Assembly: GCA_903927295.1 (NCBI GenBank) | Contig: CAIYMN010000085.1 | Coordinates: 1-38,630 of the forward strand | Direction of reading: 5' to 3' | Length of the DNA: 38,630 nucleotides | Origin: an uncultured beta proteobacterium | GTDB taxonomy: Bacteria; Pseudomonadota; Gammaproteobacteria; Burkholderiales; Burkholderiaceae_C | Part shown: positions 12,782 through 21,656 of the stretch, piece after piece | Numbering within the stretch: the stretch's first letter is position 1 | Layout of the letters: each line of letters starts with the position of its first letter | Program-made: the position numbers and the translations under genes | Notes under the pieces: generated by a model | Seen by the model: only the letters and a program-made list of their open reading frames with translations | What the model was told of the DNA's origin: nothing | Databases searched by the model: none

Positions 12782-12802
12782 ACCTTACTATGATGGGAAG
12801 GT
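12782..12802 (-). promoter_or_regulatory. CueR-type operator/promoter facing copZ-cueR
   Basis: Minus strand TTGACCTTCCCATCATAGTAAGGT; ACCTTCC...AAGGT dyad next to a TTGACC -35. Confidence 0.7.
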
Positions 12803-12823
12803 CAAGTTAAAATTTCGGCCTTG

Positions 12824-12844
12824 ACCTTCCCATGATAGGAGGGT
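12824..12844 (+). promoter_or_regulatory. CueR-type operator/promoter facing copA
   Basis: TTGACCTTCCCATGATAGGAGGGTTTAGGCT; ACCTTCC...GGAGGGT dyad in a 19-bp -35/-10 spacer. Confidence 0.7.
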
Positions 12845-12858
12845 TTAGGCTTAGCCTC

Positions 12859-15117
12859 ATGAACAACCCCACTTCTGCCCCGATTGAGCCGGCTTCGGTC
12901 GATCTTGGAATTGACGGTATGACCTGCGCCTCGTGCGTTGCGCGTGTGGAAAGAGCCTTGAGGAGGGTTCCTGGCGTTCAGGAAGCCACCGTCAACCTGG
13001 CTACCGAATCAGCGCGCATTGTGATCGCTCCCGGCGAAGATATGCCAACCCGGCTACGTCGAGCTGTGCGTGACGCCGGCTACGAGCCGCGAGCCGTCAA
13101 TACTTCGCTATTGGCAGAGCCGAACACACCATGGGCGGGTTTTGCACCGGTCGCAATGGGCCTGGCTTTGTCTTTGCCATTGATGTTGCCCATGGTCGCG
13201 GAACTATTTGGGTGGCATTGGATGCTGCCTGCTTGGCTTCAATTTGCACTGGCCACTCCGGTTCAGTTTATTTTGGGTCGTCATTTTTACCGGGCCGGTT
13301 GGCACTCAGTCAGGGCTCTTTCCGGGAATATGGACTTGCTGGTCTCTATTGGAACGACCGCTGGCTGGGCGCTGTCTGTTTGGTTGTGGATGACAGCCGC
13401 TCGCGGTGCCGTAGTTCATCTGTACTTTGAGGGTTCGGCTTGGGTCATCACTCTGGTGATGTTGGGTAAATGGCTTGAGTTGCGCGCGAAACGACAAACC
13501 ACCTCCGCCATTCGGGCCCTGTATGCGCTGCGCCCGATCGAGGCTCATCTTATCGGACCCGACGGCGAAATTGATGTTCCCGTGGCCGATCTGCTGCTAG
13601 GCGATCGATTGGTGATCAGGCCTGGTGAGAGGATTCCGGTTGATGGAGTGTTGGTAGAAGGGTACACGCAAGTCGATGAGTCGATGCTGACGGGCGAGCC
13701 GCTGCCGGTGGACAAATATCCTTCAGCAGAACCGGCCTCCGCTGCGCATGCAATGCTCACTGGTGGTTCCATCAACGGTGATGGCCGTGTGGTGATGCTG
13801 GTGCGAGCGGTCGGTAGTGAGACCGTGCTCGCTCGCATTATTCGCCTGGTGGAAGACGCGCAGGCAGCCAAGGCGCCGATTCAGCGTTTGGTGGATAAGG
13901 TCAGCGCAATATTTGTTCCGATTGTTTTATTGATTGGTTTGTTGACGCTCTTTGGTTGGTGGTTGTCCGGTCACTCTTTTGAACAAGCCCTGTTAAATAC
14001 CGTTGCGGTACTGGTCATTGCCTGCCCCTGCGCCTTAGGGTTAGCAACTCCCGTAGCCATCATGGCAGGCACGGGCGTTGCTGCACAGCATGGCATTCTG
14101 ATCAAGAATGCTCAGGCGCTGGAACTGGCTCACAAGGTAGACATCATTGCGTTTGACAAGACCGGTACCTTAACATTGGGCCATCCACGGCTGACCTCAA
14201 TATTGCCTGCACAGGGCATCACTGAAAGCGCAATTCTGAAGATTGCAGCCGGTCTGCAAAGTGGCAGTGAACACCCTCTTTCACGCGCTGTTGTGAGACT
14301 TGCGCAGGAGCGTGGTCTGACTTACCAAAATCCCAACAATGTGCGCGCTGTACCAGGTCGCGGCAGTGAAGGTGAACTTGGATCTCGTCATTTTCTGATC
14401 GGAAGTCTGCGTTGGATGAATGAGTTAGGGCTTGATACCAGCGCAATGGAAGGCAAAGCAGTCCATCTTCAGGCGCAAGGCGCCACGGTATCGGTATTAG
14501 CAGAACGAGCCTCACAGGGGTTGTTCCTGTGCGCCCTGCTCACATTCTTTGATGAACCAAAACCTGGTGCGACGGAGGCTTTAGCCGCGTTGCGGGCTCA
14601 GGGCATCAAGACTGTGATGATCTCCGGCGATAACCGGGGTTCTGCCGAAACCATGGCACGCCGACTTGGACTGCGGCCCGAAGATGGTGAAGTTATGTCT
14701 GAAGTATTACCTGGCGAAAAAGCGAAAAGAGTGGCTGCGTTGAAGATCGGTGGTCACGTGGTAGCAATGGTTGGTGACGGCGTCAATGATGCACCTGCGC
14801 TCGCTCTCGCCGATGTTGGTATGGCGATGGGAAACGGTACTGACGTTGCGATGCATGCCGCTGACATCACTCTCATGCGTGGAGATCCTTTGTTGGTAGC
14901 AGCAGCGCTCGACATCTCAAATCGAACCGTCGCCAAGATCAGGCAAAACCTTTTTTGGGCGTTTGCCTACAACATTGCCGGAATTCCGCTAGCGGCCTTT
15001 GGATTCTTGAATCCCGTGATTGCTGGCGCAGCAATGGCAATGAGTTCCATTAGCGTGATGAGCAATGCCTTACTTCTGAAACGCTGGATTCCAAACAAGG
15101 CTGTTTCTTTGAAGTAG
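12859..15117 (+). CDS. copA: Copper-translocating P1B-type ATPase CopA
   Basis: HMA GMTCASC, CPC ([12 protein letters not shown]), [18 protein letters not shown]-terminal [13 protein letters not shown]. Confidence 0.95.
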   Translation: MNNPTSAPIEPASVDLGIDGMTCASCVARVERALRRVPGVQEATVNLATESARIVIAPGEDMPTRLRRAVRDAGYEPRAVNTSLLAEPNTPWAGFAPVAMGLALSLPLMLPMVAELFGWHWMLPAWLQFALATPVQFILGRHFYRAGWHSVRALSGNMDLLVSIGTTAGWALSVWLWMTAARGAVVHLYFEGSAWVITLVMLGKWLELRAKRQTTSAIRALYALRPIEAHLIGPDGEIDVPVADLLLGDRLVIRPGERIPVDGVLVEGYTQVDESMLTGEPLPVDKYPSAEPASAAHAMLTGGSINGDGRVVMLVRAVGSETVLARIIRLVEDAQAAKAPIQRLVDKVSAIFVPIVLLIGLLTLFGWWLSGHSFEQALLNTVAVLVIACPCALGLATPVAIMAGTGVAAQHGILIKNAQALELAHKVDIIAFDKTGTLTLGHPRLTSILPAQGITESAILKIAAGLQSGSEHPLSRAVVRLAQERGLTYQNPNNVRAVPGRGSEGELGSRHFLIGSLRWMNELGLDTSAMEGKAVHLQAQGATVSVLAERASQGLFLCALLTFFDEPKPGATEALAALRAQGIKTVMISGDNRGSAETMARRLGLRPEDGEVMSEVLPGEKAKRVAALKIGGHVVAMVGDGVNDAPALALADVGMAMGNGTDVAMHAADITLMRGDPLLVAAALDISNRTVAKIRQNLFWAFAYNIAGIPLAAFGFLNPVIAGAAMAMSSISVMSNALLLKRWIPNKAVSLK

Positions 15118-15330
15118 GTATTTAAAGATAGTAGTAGTAGATAGAGGCTTTTGCCTTCTGTGGAAAATAAGAAAATATTTATAAAATTCAATTAGTTAGA
15201 TAACATCAACAGGTGTGGGTGACACTGCTTTCAGGTTGCTACGCTAATCTGAATAACTTCAAGAGTTAAGGATTTGTGTGGATAAGTGGTAACTTATGCG
15301 GGATCTATTCACAGCCTTATTCGCACCCTC
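15118..15330. other. oriC: Candidate oriC: AT-rich gap with DnaA-trio-like run and DnaA boxes
   Basis: TAG x4 (15129-15140), AGGC-TTTT-GCCT hairpin (15145-15156), TGTGGAAAA box (15159-15167), AT-rich tract about 15164-15204, perfect TGTGGATAA box (15277-15285), near-boxes at 15248, 15305 and 15317. Confidence 0.6.
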
Positions 15331-15939
15331 TCATTTGATCAAACCCTCTGCCTTCATCGCTTCAATCACTTTGGGTCTGGCACTGACTCGGCTACGAAAA
15401 GCAAGCAGGTTTGGATAGGCAGATAGGTCAAGACCAACATATTGAGGCCAATTTGTCACCGTAAAAAGGTATCCGTCAGCCACTGTAAAGATGTCGCCCA
15501 TTAGGTAGTGCGTGTTGGCAAGCTCACCTTCCAGCCACTGCAAACGAGAGGCCAGACGTGTCTTGGCCATGTCTCTGGCCTCTTCAGGCATGCCGGGGGT
15601 GAACAAGGGTGAGAAACCCTTGTGCAGTTCTGTCCCGATGAAGGTAAGCCACTCCTGAAGTTTGTAGCGAGCAAAGGTTCCATTACTTGGTGCCAAATTT
15701 TTGGACGGGACTTGATCGGCGATGTATTGAACGATCGCTGGACCTTCACGTAACTGATTGCCATCATCGAGCACGAGAAGGGGTACATAGCCCAGAGGAT
15801 TGATTGCGTAGTAGTCAGTCCCATCGGCTAATTTGTGGGTCTTTGTGGGGGCTGCAATAGCCACAAAGTCCAACCCAGACTCCTTGAGAGCAATGTGTAC
15901 TGACAGTGAGCAAGCACCTGGCGAATAATAGAGTTTCAT
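15331..15939 (-). CDS. Glutathione S-transferase
   Basis: MKLYYSPGACSLSVHIALKESGLDF, GYVPLLVLDDGNQLREGPAIVQYIAD. Confidence 0.92.
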   Translation of the reverse strand: MKLYYSPGACSLSVHIALKESGLDFVAIAAPTKTHKLADGTDYYAINPLGYVPLLVLDDGNQLREGPAIVQYIADQVPSKNLAPSNGTFARYKLQEWLTFIGTELHKGFSPLFTPGMPEEARDMAKTRLASRLQWLEGELANTHYLMGDIFTVADGYLFTVTNWPQYVGLDLSAYPNLLAFRSRVSARPKVIEAMKAEGLIK

Positions 15940-15993
15940 GAACTGTCCTTGATATGAATAAGGTTGGCGTGAATGGTTGCTGCAAGGGCCCAT

Positions 15994-17604
15994 TTACGCA
16001 GATTGAGTGCGAATCATATCGACAGCCTTCTCGGCAATCATGATCGTAGGGGCATTGGTGTTGCCCGTGACCAGTTGAGGCATGATGGATGCATCCACCA
16101 CGCGCAGCCCTTGCATACCGTGGACCCTTAGGCTGGAGTCAACTACGGCCGTGGAATCGCTGGAAGGGCCCATTTTGCAGGTGCTGCAGGGGTGATATTC
16201 GGTATCTGCATGATCTCGCAGAAACTGCTCGATTTGGGTCGGATTGTTGCGCTCAAGTGGATAAAGCATATTTCCGCGATAAGGAGCAAAAGCCTGCTCT
16301 TGCATGATGTCATATCCGATTTGTGTTCCTTTGATCAGGCTGGCCATGTCACGGGGATCAGACAGGAACTGCGGATCTATCAATGGCGCGTCTTTCGCGT
16401 TCGCACTTTGCAGTTTGACGCTGCCACGGCTCTTGGGGCGCATCAGCGTAACGTGTAGCGTATAGCCATGGCCCAAGTGGTTCTTTCGGGTGTGATCGTC
16501 AACAATGCCGGTGCACAACGCCAACTGGATGTCGGGGGCATTCTCGGTCTTGTCGGCAAACATGAAGGCCTGTGATTCGGCGACGTTGCTGGTAATGATC
16601 CCGCTGCGCTTCTTGCGCCACTCAAAAATGCTGCGCACAATTTGAATCAACCCGGACAGCGAAAGTCCAAATGTGGATTCTTTGCGTTGCGTGCGGTAGA
16701 TCAGAACGGCCGTAACGTGGTCGTGCAGGTTTTGACCAACGCCTGGTAAGTCGTGAACAACAGGGATGCCATGCTCCTGCAGGTGCGTCGCAGGACCAAT
16801 GCCCGAGAGCATAAGCAACTGCGGCGACCCATAGGCGCCACCAGACAAGATGACTTCGCGCCGAGCCCTAACTCGAGCGGATTGCCCATCGTGCAGGAAT
16901 TCAGCACCGACGGCACGTTTTCCGTCCAGCAAAATGCGTTGTGTATGCGCCTGCGTGATGACGGTAAGGTTGGGGCGCCCCAGATGGGGGGTGATATAGG
17001 CCTTGGCGGCGCTGCAGCGCTCGCCATTCTTTTGCGTCACCTGCGCTGGCGCGCAGCCAAACTGGGTCGCGCCGTTGTAGTCCTTGGTCTTGGGCAATCC
17101 CTGTTTGTCGCAGGCTTCAAGAAAAGCTTGATTGATTGGGCTTGGACTGCGCAAATAGCTTACGTTAAGCGGGCCACCAATGCCATGATAGTCGTCGGCA
17201 CCAAAACATTCGCTGTTCTCGGCCCGCTTAAAGAGAGGAAGCACATCTTCATATGACCACCCGGGATTTCCCATTGTGGCCCAATTGTCGTAGTCCAGCC
17301 GATTGCCACGCGTATAGACCATGGCGTTAACCGAACTGCTGCCACCCATAACTTTGCCGCGTGGCTGAAAACCACAACGGCCATTCAAACCCGGTTGGGG
17401 GGTGGTGTTGAAATTCCAATTGTGAATGCCCAGCGCGGCGGTTGCCGCGAAGCCGAGCGGGGCCTGAATGAAGGCCGACGCGTCGGAACCACCGGCTTCA
17501 AGAAGGCAAACCGAAACATCAGGGTCCTCGGACAGACGGCTGGCCACGACACATCCGCCAGCGCCGCCGCCGACAACAACGTAATCAAATTCGCGATCTT
17601 GCAT
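15994..17604 (-). CDS. GMC-family FAD oxidoreductase (choline/alcohol dehydrogenase-like)
   Basis: DYVVVGGGAGGCVVASRLSEDP, GGSSSVNAMVYTRGN, HPCSTCKMG, C-terminal NTNAPTIMIAEKA. Confidence 0.92.
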   Translation of the reverse strand: MQDREFDYVVVGGGAGGCVVASRLSEDPDVSVCLLEAGGSDASAFIQAPLGFAATAALGIHNWNFNTTPQPGLNGRCGFQPRGKVMGGSSSVNAMVYTRGNRLDYDNWATMGNPGWSYEDVLPLFKRAENSECFGADDYHGIGGPLNVSYLRSPSPINQAFLEACDKQGLPKTKDYNGATQFGCAPAQVTQKNGERCSAAKAYITPHLGRPNLTVITQAHTQRILLDGKRAVGAEFLHDGQSARVRARREVILSGGAYGSPQLLMLSGIGPATHLQEHGIPVVHDLPGVGQNLHDHVTAVLIYRTQRKESTFGLSLSGLIQIVRSIFEWRKKRSGIITSNVAESQAFMFADKTENAPDIQLALCTGIVDDHTRKNHLGHGYTLHVTLMRPKSRGSVKLQSANAKDAPLIDPQFLSDPRDMASLIKGTQIGYDIMQEQAFAPYRGNMLYPLERNNPTQIEQFLRDHADTEYHPCSTCKMGPSSDSTAVVDSSLRVHGMQGLRVVDASIMPQLVTGNTNAPTIMIAEKAVDMIRTQSA

Positions 17605-17670
17605 AGAGAGCCTTTTAAAAAGAGAGGATGATTTGGTAAGAAAACCAAGTTGACTGGCCGCGAACTTCCC

Positions 17671-17832
17671 CTATAGCGGCCAAATCAGCAATTTCGGAAA
17701 ATCGGCGCGAGGAACGCGATAACTGTGGACTGGGTGTGTGAAGTTGGCGTCGCACTGTGCGGTAAGCGTCGTGTTGAGCTCTTCGCTGATCGTGCTGGCA
17801 GCGCGAGGGTGGTGTGACTGGATATCATTCAT
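17671..17832 (-). CDS. Possible 53-aa ORF of unknown function
   Basis: Minus-strand frame MNDIQSHHPRAASTISEELNTTLTAQCDANFTHPVHSYRVPRADFPKLLIWPL*; below the ORF-track length; weak RBS. Confidence 0.25.
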   Translation of the reverse strand: MNDIQSHHPRAASTISEELNTTLTAQCDANFTHPVHSYRVPRADFPKLLIWPL

Positions 17833-18262
17833 GATTGTGTTTTCTTAAGTTTGCAGTGGGTGGCTGCGACGCTTGTTGCCGCCTTTCCCCTTTGCCGCAA
17901 GACGGAGTCGTGAGCGCAATCCCTAGTGTGATCTCGATCTTGGCCATATTTGACAATTTAGGGTAATCACCGTGGGGAAATAGGGAGCCTTGTCAAACAA
18001 AGAAGCGGTCCCCACAACGATCGAAGGTTGATGAGTTCACTGGCAAACACCAGAACTATAAAAACAATAGCAGCAAAGCCATTATTCGTGGGGTGTTTGG
18101 GTTGTCTGTCACTATTGTCAGCGGCTGGCAGACCGTTCTATTGGACGGCTCAATGTGGCTGCTGGGTGAAATTCGGTGTGCCCGGTAAAATCAGCGAACC
18201 ATCCGCTGGTGTATAGAGCGTTTGACCGGATTTCCGCCGACCACCCAATCCACTAATTAACC

Positions 18263-20284
18263 ATGCTTTATCCACAGAAGTTTGATGTGCTTGTGATTGG
18301 CGGCGGGCATGCTGGCACTGAGGCTGCGCTGGCATCAGCACGCATGGGCTGCAAGACCCTGCTGTTGACCCACAATATTGAGACCCTGGGGCAGATGAGT
18401 TGTAACCCCTCCATTGGCGGCATTGGAAAAGGGCATTTAGTGAAAGAAGTGGATGCCATGGGTGGGGCCATGGCCGCTGCGGCGGACGAAGCCGGTATTC
18501 AATTCCGCATACTCAATTCCAGCAAGGGGCCCGCTGTTCGCGCCACCCGCGCACAGGCAGATCGAGTCTTGTATAAGGCGTCGATCCGTCATCGTCTGGA
18601 GAATCAGCCCAATTTAAGTTTGTTTCAGCAAGCGGCGGATGATTTGATGGTGCAGGGGGGTCGGGTCGTTGGCGCCATCACCCAGTCTGGCATCAAATTC
18701 TTTGCCAGGACGGTCGTGTTGACGGCGGGGACCTTCTTGAATGGGAAGATCCACGTTGGCATGAGCAGTTATGCGGCAGGAAGGGCCGGAGATCCCCCGG
18801 CGCTGCGTCTATCGGACCGGCTCAAAGAGTTGAAATTGCCGCAGGGGCGGTTGAAGACCGGAACGCCACCGCGTCTTGACGGGCGCACGATTGATTTTGG
18901 CAAGTGCGTCGAACAACCTGGCGATGGTATGCCGGGCGGTATGCGAGCGGACACGCCAGTGTTCAGCTTCATGGGGCGCGTTGAACAACACCCTGGGCAG
19001 AGGTCTTGCTGGATTACACATACCAATGAGAACACGCACGAAATTATCCGCAGTGGCTTCGATCGCAGCCCGATGTTCACCGGCAAGATTGAAGGTGTTG
19101 GTCCGCGCTACTGTCCGAGCGTGGAAGACAAGATAGGACGCTTTGCCGACAAGGACAGTCACCAGATTTTCCTCGAGCCAGAGGGGCTGACAACCCACGA
19201 GTATTACCCCAACGGTATTTCGACGAGCCTGCCTTTTGATGTCCAGTACGCGCTGGTACGATCAATGAAGGGACTCGAAGATGCGCATATCTTGCGACCG
19301 GGCTATGCCATCGAATACGACTACTTCGATCCTCAGCAGCTCCTGAGCAATTTCGAGACCAAGGCTTTTGCGGGCTTGTTCTTTGCCGGCCAGATCAATG
19401 GGACTACCGGGTACGAAGAGGCGGCAGCACAAGGACTGTTTGCCGGCGTCAATGCTGCACTACAAGCAGGCGCCAAGACCAACTGGCAAGCTGACCGCTG
19501 GTTGCCTGGGCGGGATGAGGCTTATTTGGGTGTGCTGGTAGACGATCTGATCACCAAAGGGGTGTCTGAACCTTACCGCATGTTCACCAGCCGCGCCGAA
19601 TACAGATTGCAGTTGCGCGAAGACAATGCTGACGCTCGATTGACTGAAGTGGGCCGCCAACTTTGTTTGGTGGATGACCAACGTTGGGATGCATTTTGCC
19701 GCAAGCGGGACGCTGTTTCACGTGAAACAGAGCGGCTCAAGTCGATTTGGGTTGGCCCAGGGAAACTGGCCGACACCGACTCGGAGCGTCTGTTCGGTAA
19801 AGTACTTGAGCACGAGTACAGTTTTGGCGAACTGTTGCGTCGCCCCAATGTGCGTTATCCCGATCTTATGTCTTTGGGTGGCGGGGCTTACGTGAGCCCG
19901 GAGTTGGCTGCGCGCCCGACCAATTCGACGGGACTTGAGCAGTCAGACGATCATGCTTTTGTTGCGACGGTAGTCGACCAAGTGGAAATCGCCGCCAAGT
20001 ACTCGGGCTACATCAATCGCCAGAAGGACGAAGTAGCTCGCTCGGCACACTACGAAAACTTGCGATTGCCACGAGAACTGGACTACATGCAGGTATCTGC
20101 TTTAAGCATTGAAGCTCGCCAAAAACTAAACAAAAACAAGCCGGAAACCCTTGGACAGGCTTCGCGGATTTCCGGTATTACTCCGGCGGCCATCTCTCTT
20201 TTGTTGATCCACTTGAAGAAGAACAATTTTCTGGGGCGTGCAGCAAGCGGCGATTTGCTTGCGCCTGGAGGGGTGTCAGGATGA
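18263..20284 (+). CDS. mnmG: tRNA U34 5-carboxymethylaminomethyl modifying enzyme MnmG (GidA)
   Basis: [46 protein letters not shown]; followed by rsmG. Confidence 0.98.
   Translation: MLYPQKFDVLVIGGGHAGTEAALASARMGCKTLLLTHNIETLGQMSCNPSIGGIGKGHLVKEVDAMGGAMAAAADEAGIQFRILNSSKGPAVRATRAQADRVLYKASIRHRLENQPNLSLFQQAADDLMVQGGRVVGAITQSGIKFFARTVVLTAGTFLNGKIHVGMSSYAAGRAGDPPALRLSDRLKELKLPQGRLKTGTPPRLDGRTIDFGKCVEQPGDGMPGGMRADTPVFSFMGRVEQHPGQRSCWITHTNENTHEIIRSGFDRSPMFTGKIEGVGPRYCPSVEDKIGRFADKDSHQIFLEPEGLTTHEYYPNGISTSLPFDVQYALVRSMKGLEDAHILRPGYAIEYDYFDPQQLLSNFETKAFAGLFFAGQINGTTGYEEAAAQGLFAGVNAALQAGAKTNWQADRWLPGRDEAYLGVLVDDLITKGVSEPYRMFTSRAEYRLQLREDNADARLTEVGRQLCLVDDQRWDAFCRKRDAVSRETERLKSIWVGPGKLADTDSERLFGKVLEHEYSFGELLRRPNVRYPDLMSLGGGAYVSPELAARPTNSTGLEQSDDHAFVATVVDQVEIAAKYSGYINRQKDEVARSAHYENLRLPRELDYMQVSALSIEARQKLNKNKPETLGQASRISGITPAAISLLLIHLKKNNFLGRAASGDLLAPGGVSG
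18268..18276 (+). promoter_or_regulatory. Perfect DnaA box TTATCCACA in mnmG codons 2-5
   Basis: atgctTTATCCACAgaag. Confidence 0.5.
19714..19729. promoter_or_regulatory. parS centromere site (TGTTTCACGTGAAACA, perfect)
   Basis: Exact 16-bp parS palindrome inside mnmG. Confidence 0.97.
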
Positions 20285-20961
20285 TGTTGTCCTTAGAACA
20301 TGAGTTGCGGCGTGGTCTGGCGGAACTCGAGCTGAGCCTTGTGGATGATCAAGTCGGCAAGCTGTTGGAATATCTGAACATGATCCACAAGTGGGCCAAG
20401 ACGTATAACCTGACTTCGGTTCGGGAACCGGCTGGCATGATGACGCATCATTTGCTGGACAGCTTGGCCGTGATTGCGCCGCTGCGCCGCAGGTTGGCAG
20501 ACTTGCCTAGGGCCCAGACAGTGGAGGACCAGGCCGCCGACTGTCCAACACGGGTGCTTGATGTTGGCTCTGGTGCCGGATTGCCGGGAGTTGTAATTGC
20601 AATTTGTTGCCCGGATGTTGTGGTCGATTGCGTCGATGCCGTGGCAAAAAAAGTGGCGTTTATCCGACAGGTGGCGGGCGTTTTGAAACTCACGAACCTG
20701 GGTGGCTTGCACCAACGGGTGCAGGATTTGTCAGGTACTTACCGGGTCGTGAGTTCACGGGCCTTTGCTTCGTTGACCGAATTTGCTCGTTTATCGAGTG
20801 GTCTATTGGCGTCGGACGGGATTTGGTTGGCAATGAAAGGGAGGGTTCCTGATGATGAAATGGCTGCTTTGCCGGGAAACACCCGCGTGTTTCACGTGGA
20901 ACAACTAAAAGTGCCCGGTTTGAGCGCAGATCGGTGTATTGTTTGGATGCACAAGACCTAA
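20281..20961 (+). CDS. rsmG: 16S rRNA m7G methyltransferase RsmG (GidB)
   Basis: [39 protein letters not shown]; overlaps the mnmG stop. Confidence 0.97.
   Translation: MMLSLEHELRRGLAELELSLVDDQVGKLLEYLNMIHKWAKTYNLTSVREPAGMMTHHLLDSLAVIAPLRRRLADLPRAQTVEDQAADCPTRVLDVGSGAGLPGVVIAICCPDVVVDCVDAVAKKVAFIRQVAGVLKLTNLGGLHQRVQDLSGTYRVVSSRAFASLTEFARLSSGLLASDGIWLAMKGRVPDDEMAALPGNTRVFHVEQLKVPGLSADRCIVWMHKT
20888..20903. promoter_or_regulatory. Second parS-like site (TGTTTCACGTGGAACA, one change)
   Basis: 15/16 match to parS, near the 3' end of rsmG. Confidence 0.85.
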
Positions 20962-20997
20962 CGTAAACTCTGTGACTTACTAAGGGGAACATACTTA

Positions 20998-21612
20998 ATG
21001 TTTGGCATTGCCGACTACGGCGCATTTGTTGTTGCAATCATTGTTTTCCTGCTGATCCCCGGGCCGGGCAATCTGGCCTTGATTACATCGACCGGAAAAG
21101 GTGGCATGAAAGGGGGGCTGGCCGCCACTTTAGGAGTGATCTTGGGCGATCAGGTTTTGATGTGGCTCGCGGTGGCTGGCGTTGCGGCGCTGTTGGGCGC
21201 TTATCCGACCGCGTTCAGTGCCGTGCAATGGTTGGGCGCGGCCTACCTGGCTTGGCTTGGCGGAAAAATGCTTTTGGCAAAGCCTGGATCGGCCCCGGTT
21301 TTGCACATAAAGCCGCATCACTACATGAAGCAGGCATTGATGATCACCTTGTTGAATCCAAAGGCGATTGTCTTCTATATGGCGTTCTTTCCGCTGTTTG
21401 TCGATCCGACGCGGCATCAAGGGCTGAGTACTTTTGGATTCATGGCTATCACTATCGCCGCACTCACCTTTGCCTATGGTTTAACCGTGGTCCTATTGAC
21501 CCACTTTTTGGCCGAGCGTTTGAAGGCCAATCCATTGATATCTGCCGGATTGGAAAAAGTGGCCGGTGTGTTTCTGATTGGTTTTGGTGTCAAGCTGGCA
21601 ATGTCGCGGTGA
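20998..21612 (+). CDS. LysE/RhtB-family translocator
   Basis: FLLIPGPGNLALITSTGKGGMKGGLAATLGVILGD; NPKAIVFYMAFFPLFVD. Confidence 0.92.
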   Translation: MFGIADYGAFVVAIIVFLLIPGPGNLALITSTGKGGMKGGLAATLGVILGDQVLMWLAVAGVAALLGAYPTAFSAVQWLGAAYLAWLGGKMLLAKPGSAPVLHIKPHHYMKQALMITLLNPKAIVFYMAFFPLFVDPTRHQGLSTFGFMAITIAALTFAYGLTVVLLTHFLAERLKANPLISAGLEKVAGVFLIGFGVKLAMSR

Positions 21613-21656
21613 GTTTGACAGAACGAACTGTTTGCCCTTACCTAACGAAGTAACTC

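Noticed and set aside
15145-15156. AGGC-TTTT-GCCT as a copA rho-independent terminator
   Set aside because: Short stem with no following T-tract (TCTGTGG); fits better as the GC spacer in the origin-like array
18031-18046. 16-mer ATGAGTTCACTGGCAA also found at the permease start (29848)
   Set aside because: A shared 16-mer within 38 kb is plausible by chance; similarity does not continue past it
18028-18216. 62-aa plus-strand ORF before mnmG
   Set aside because: No recognisable features or RBS; composition resembles non-coding DNA
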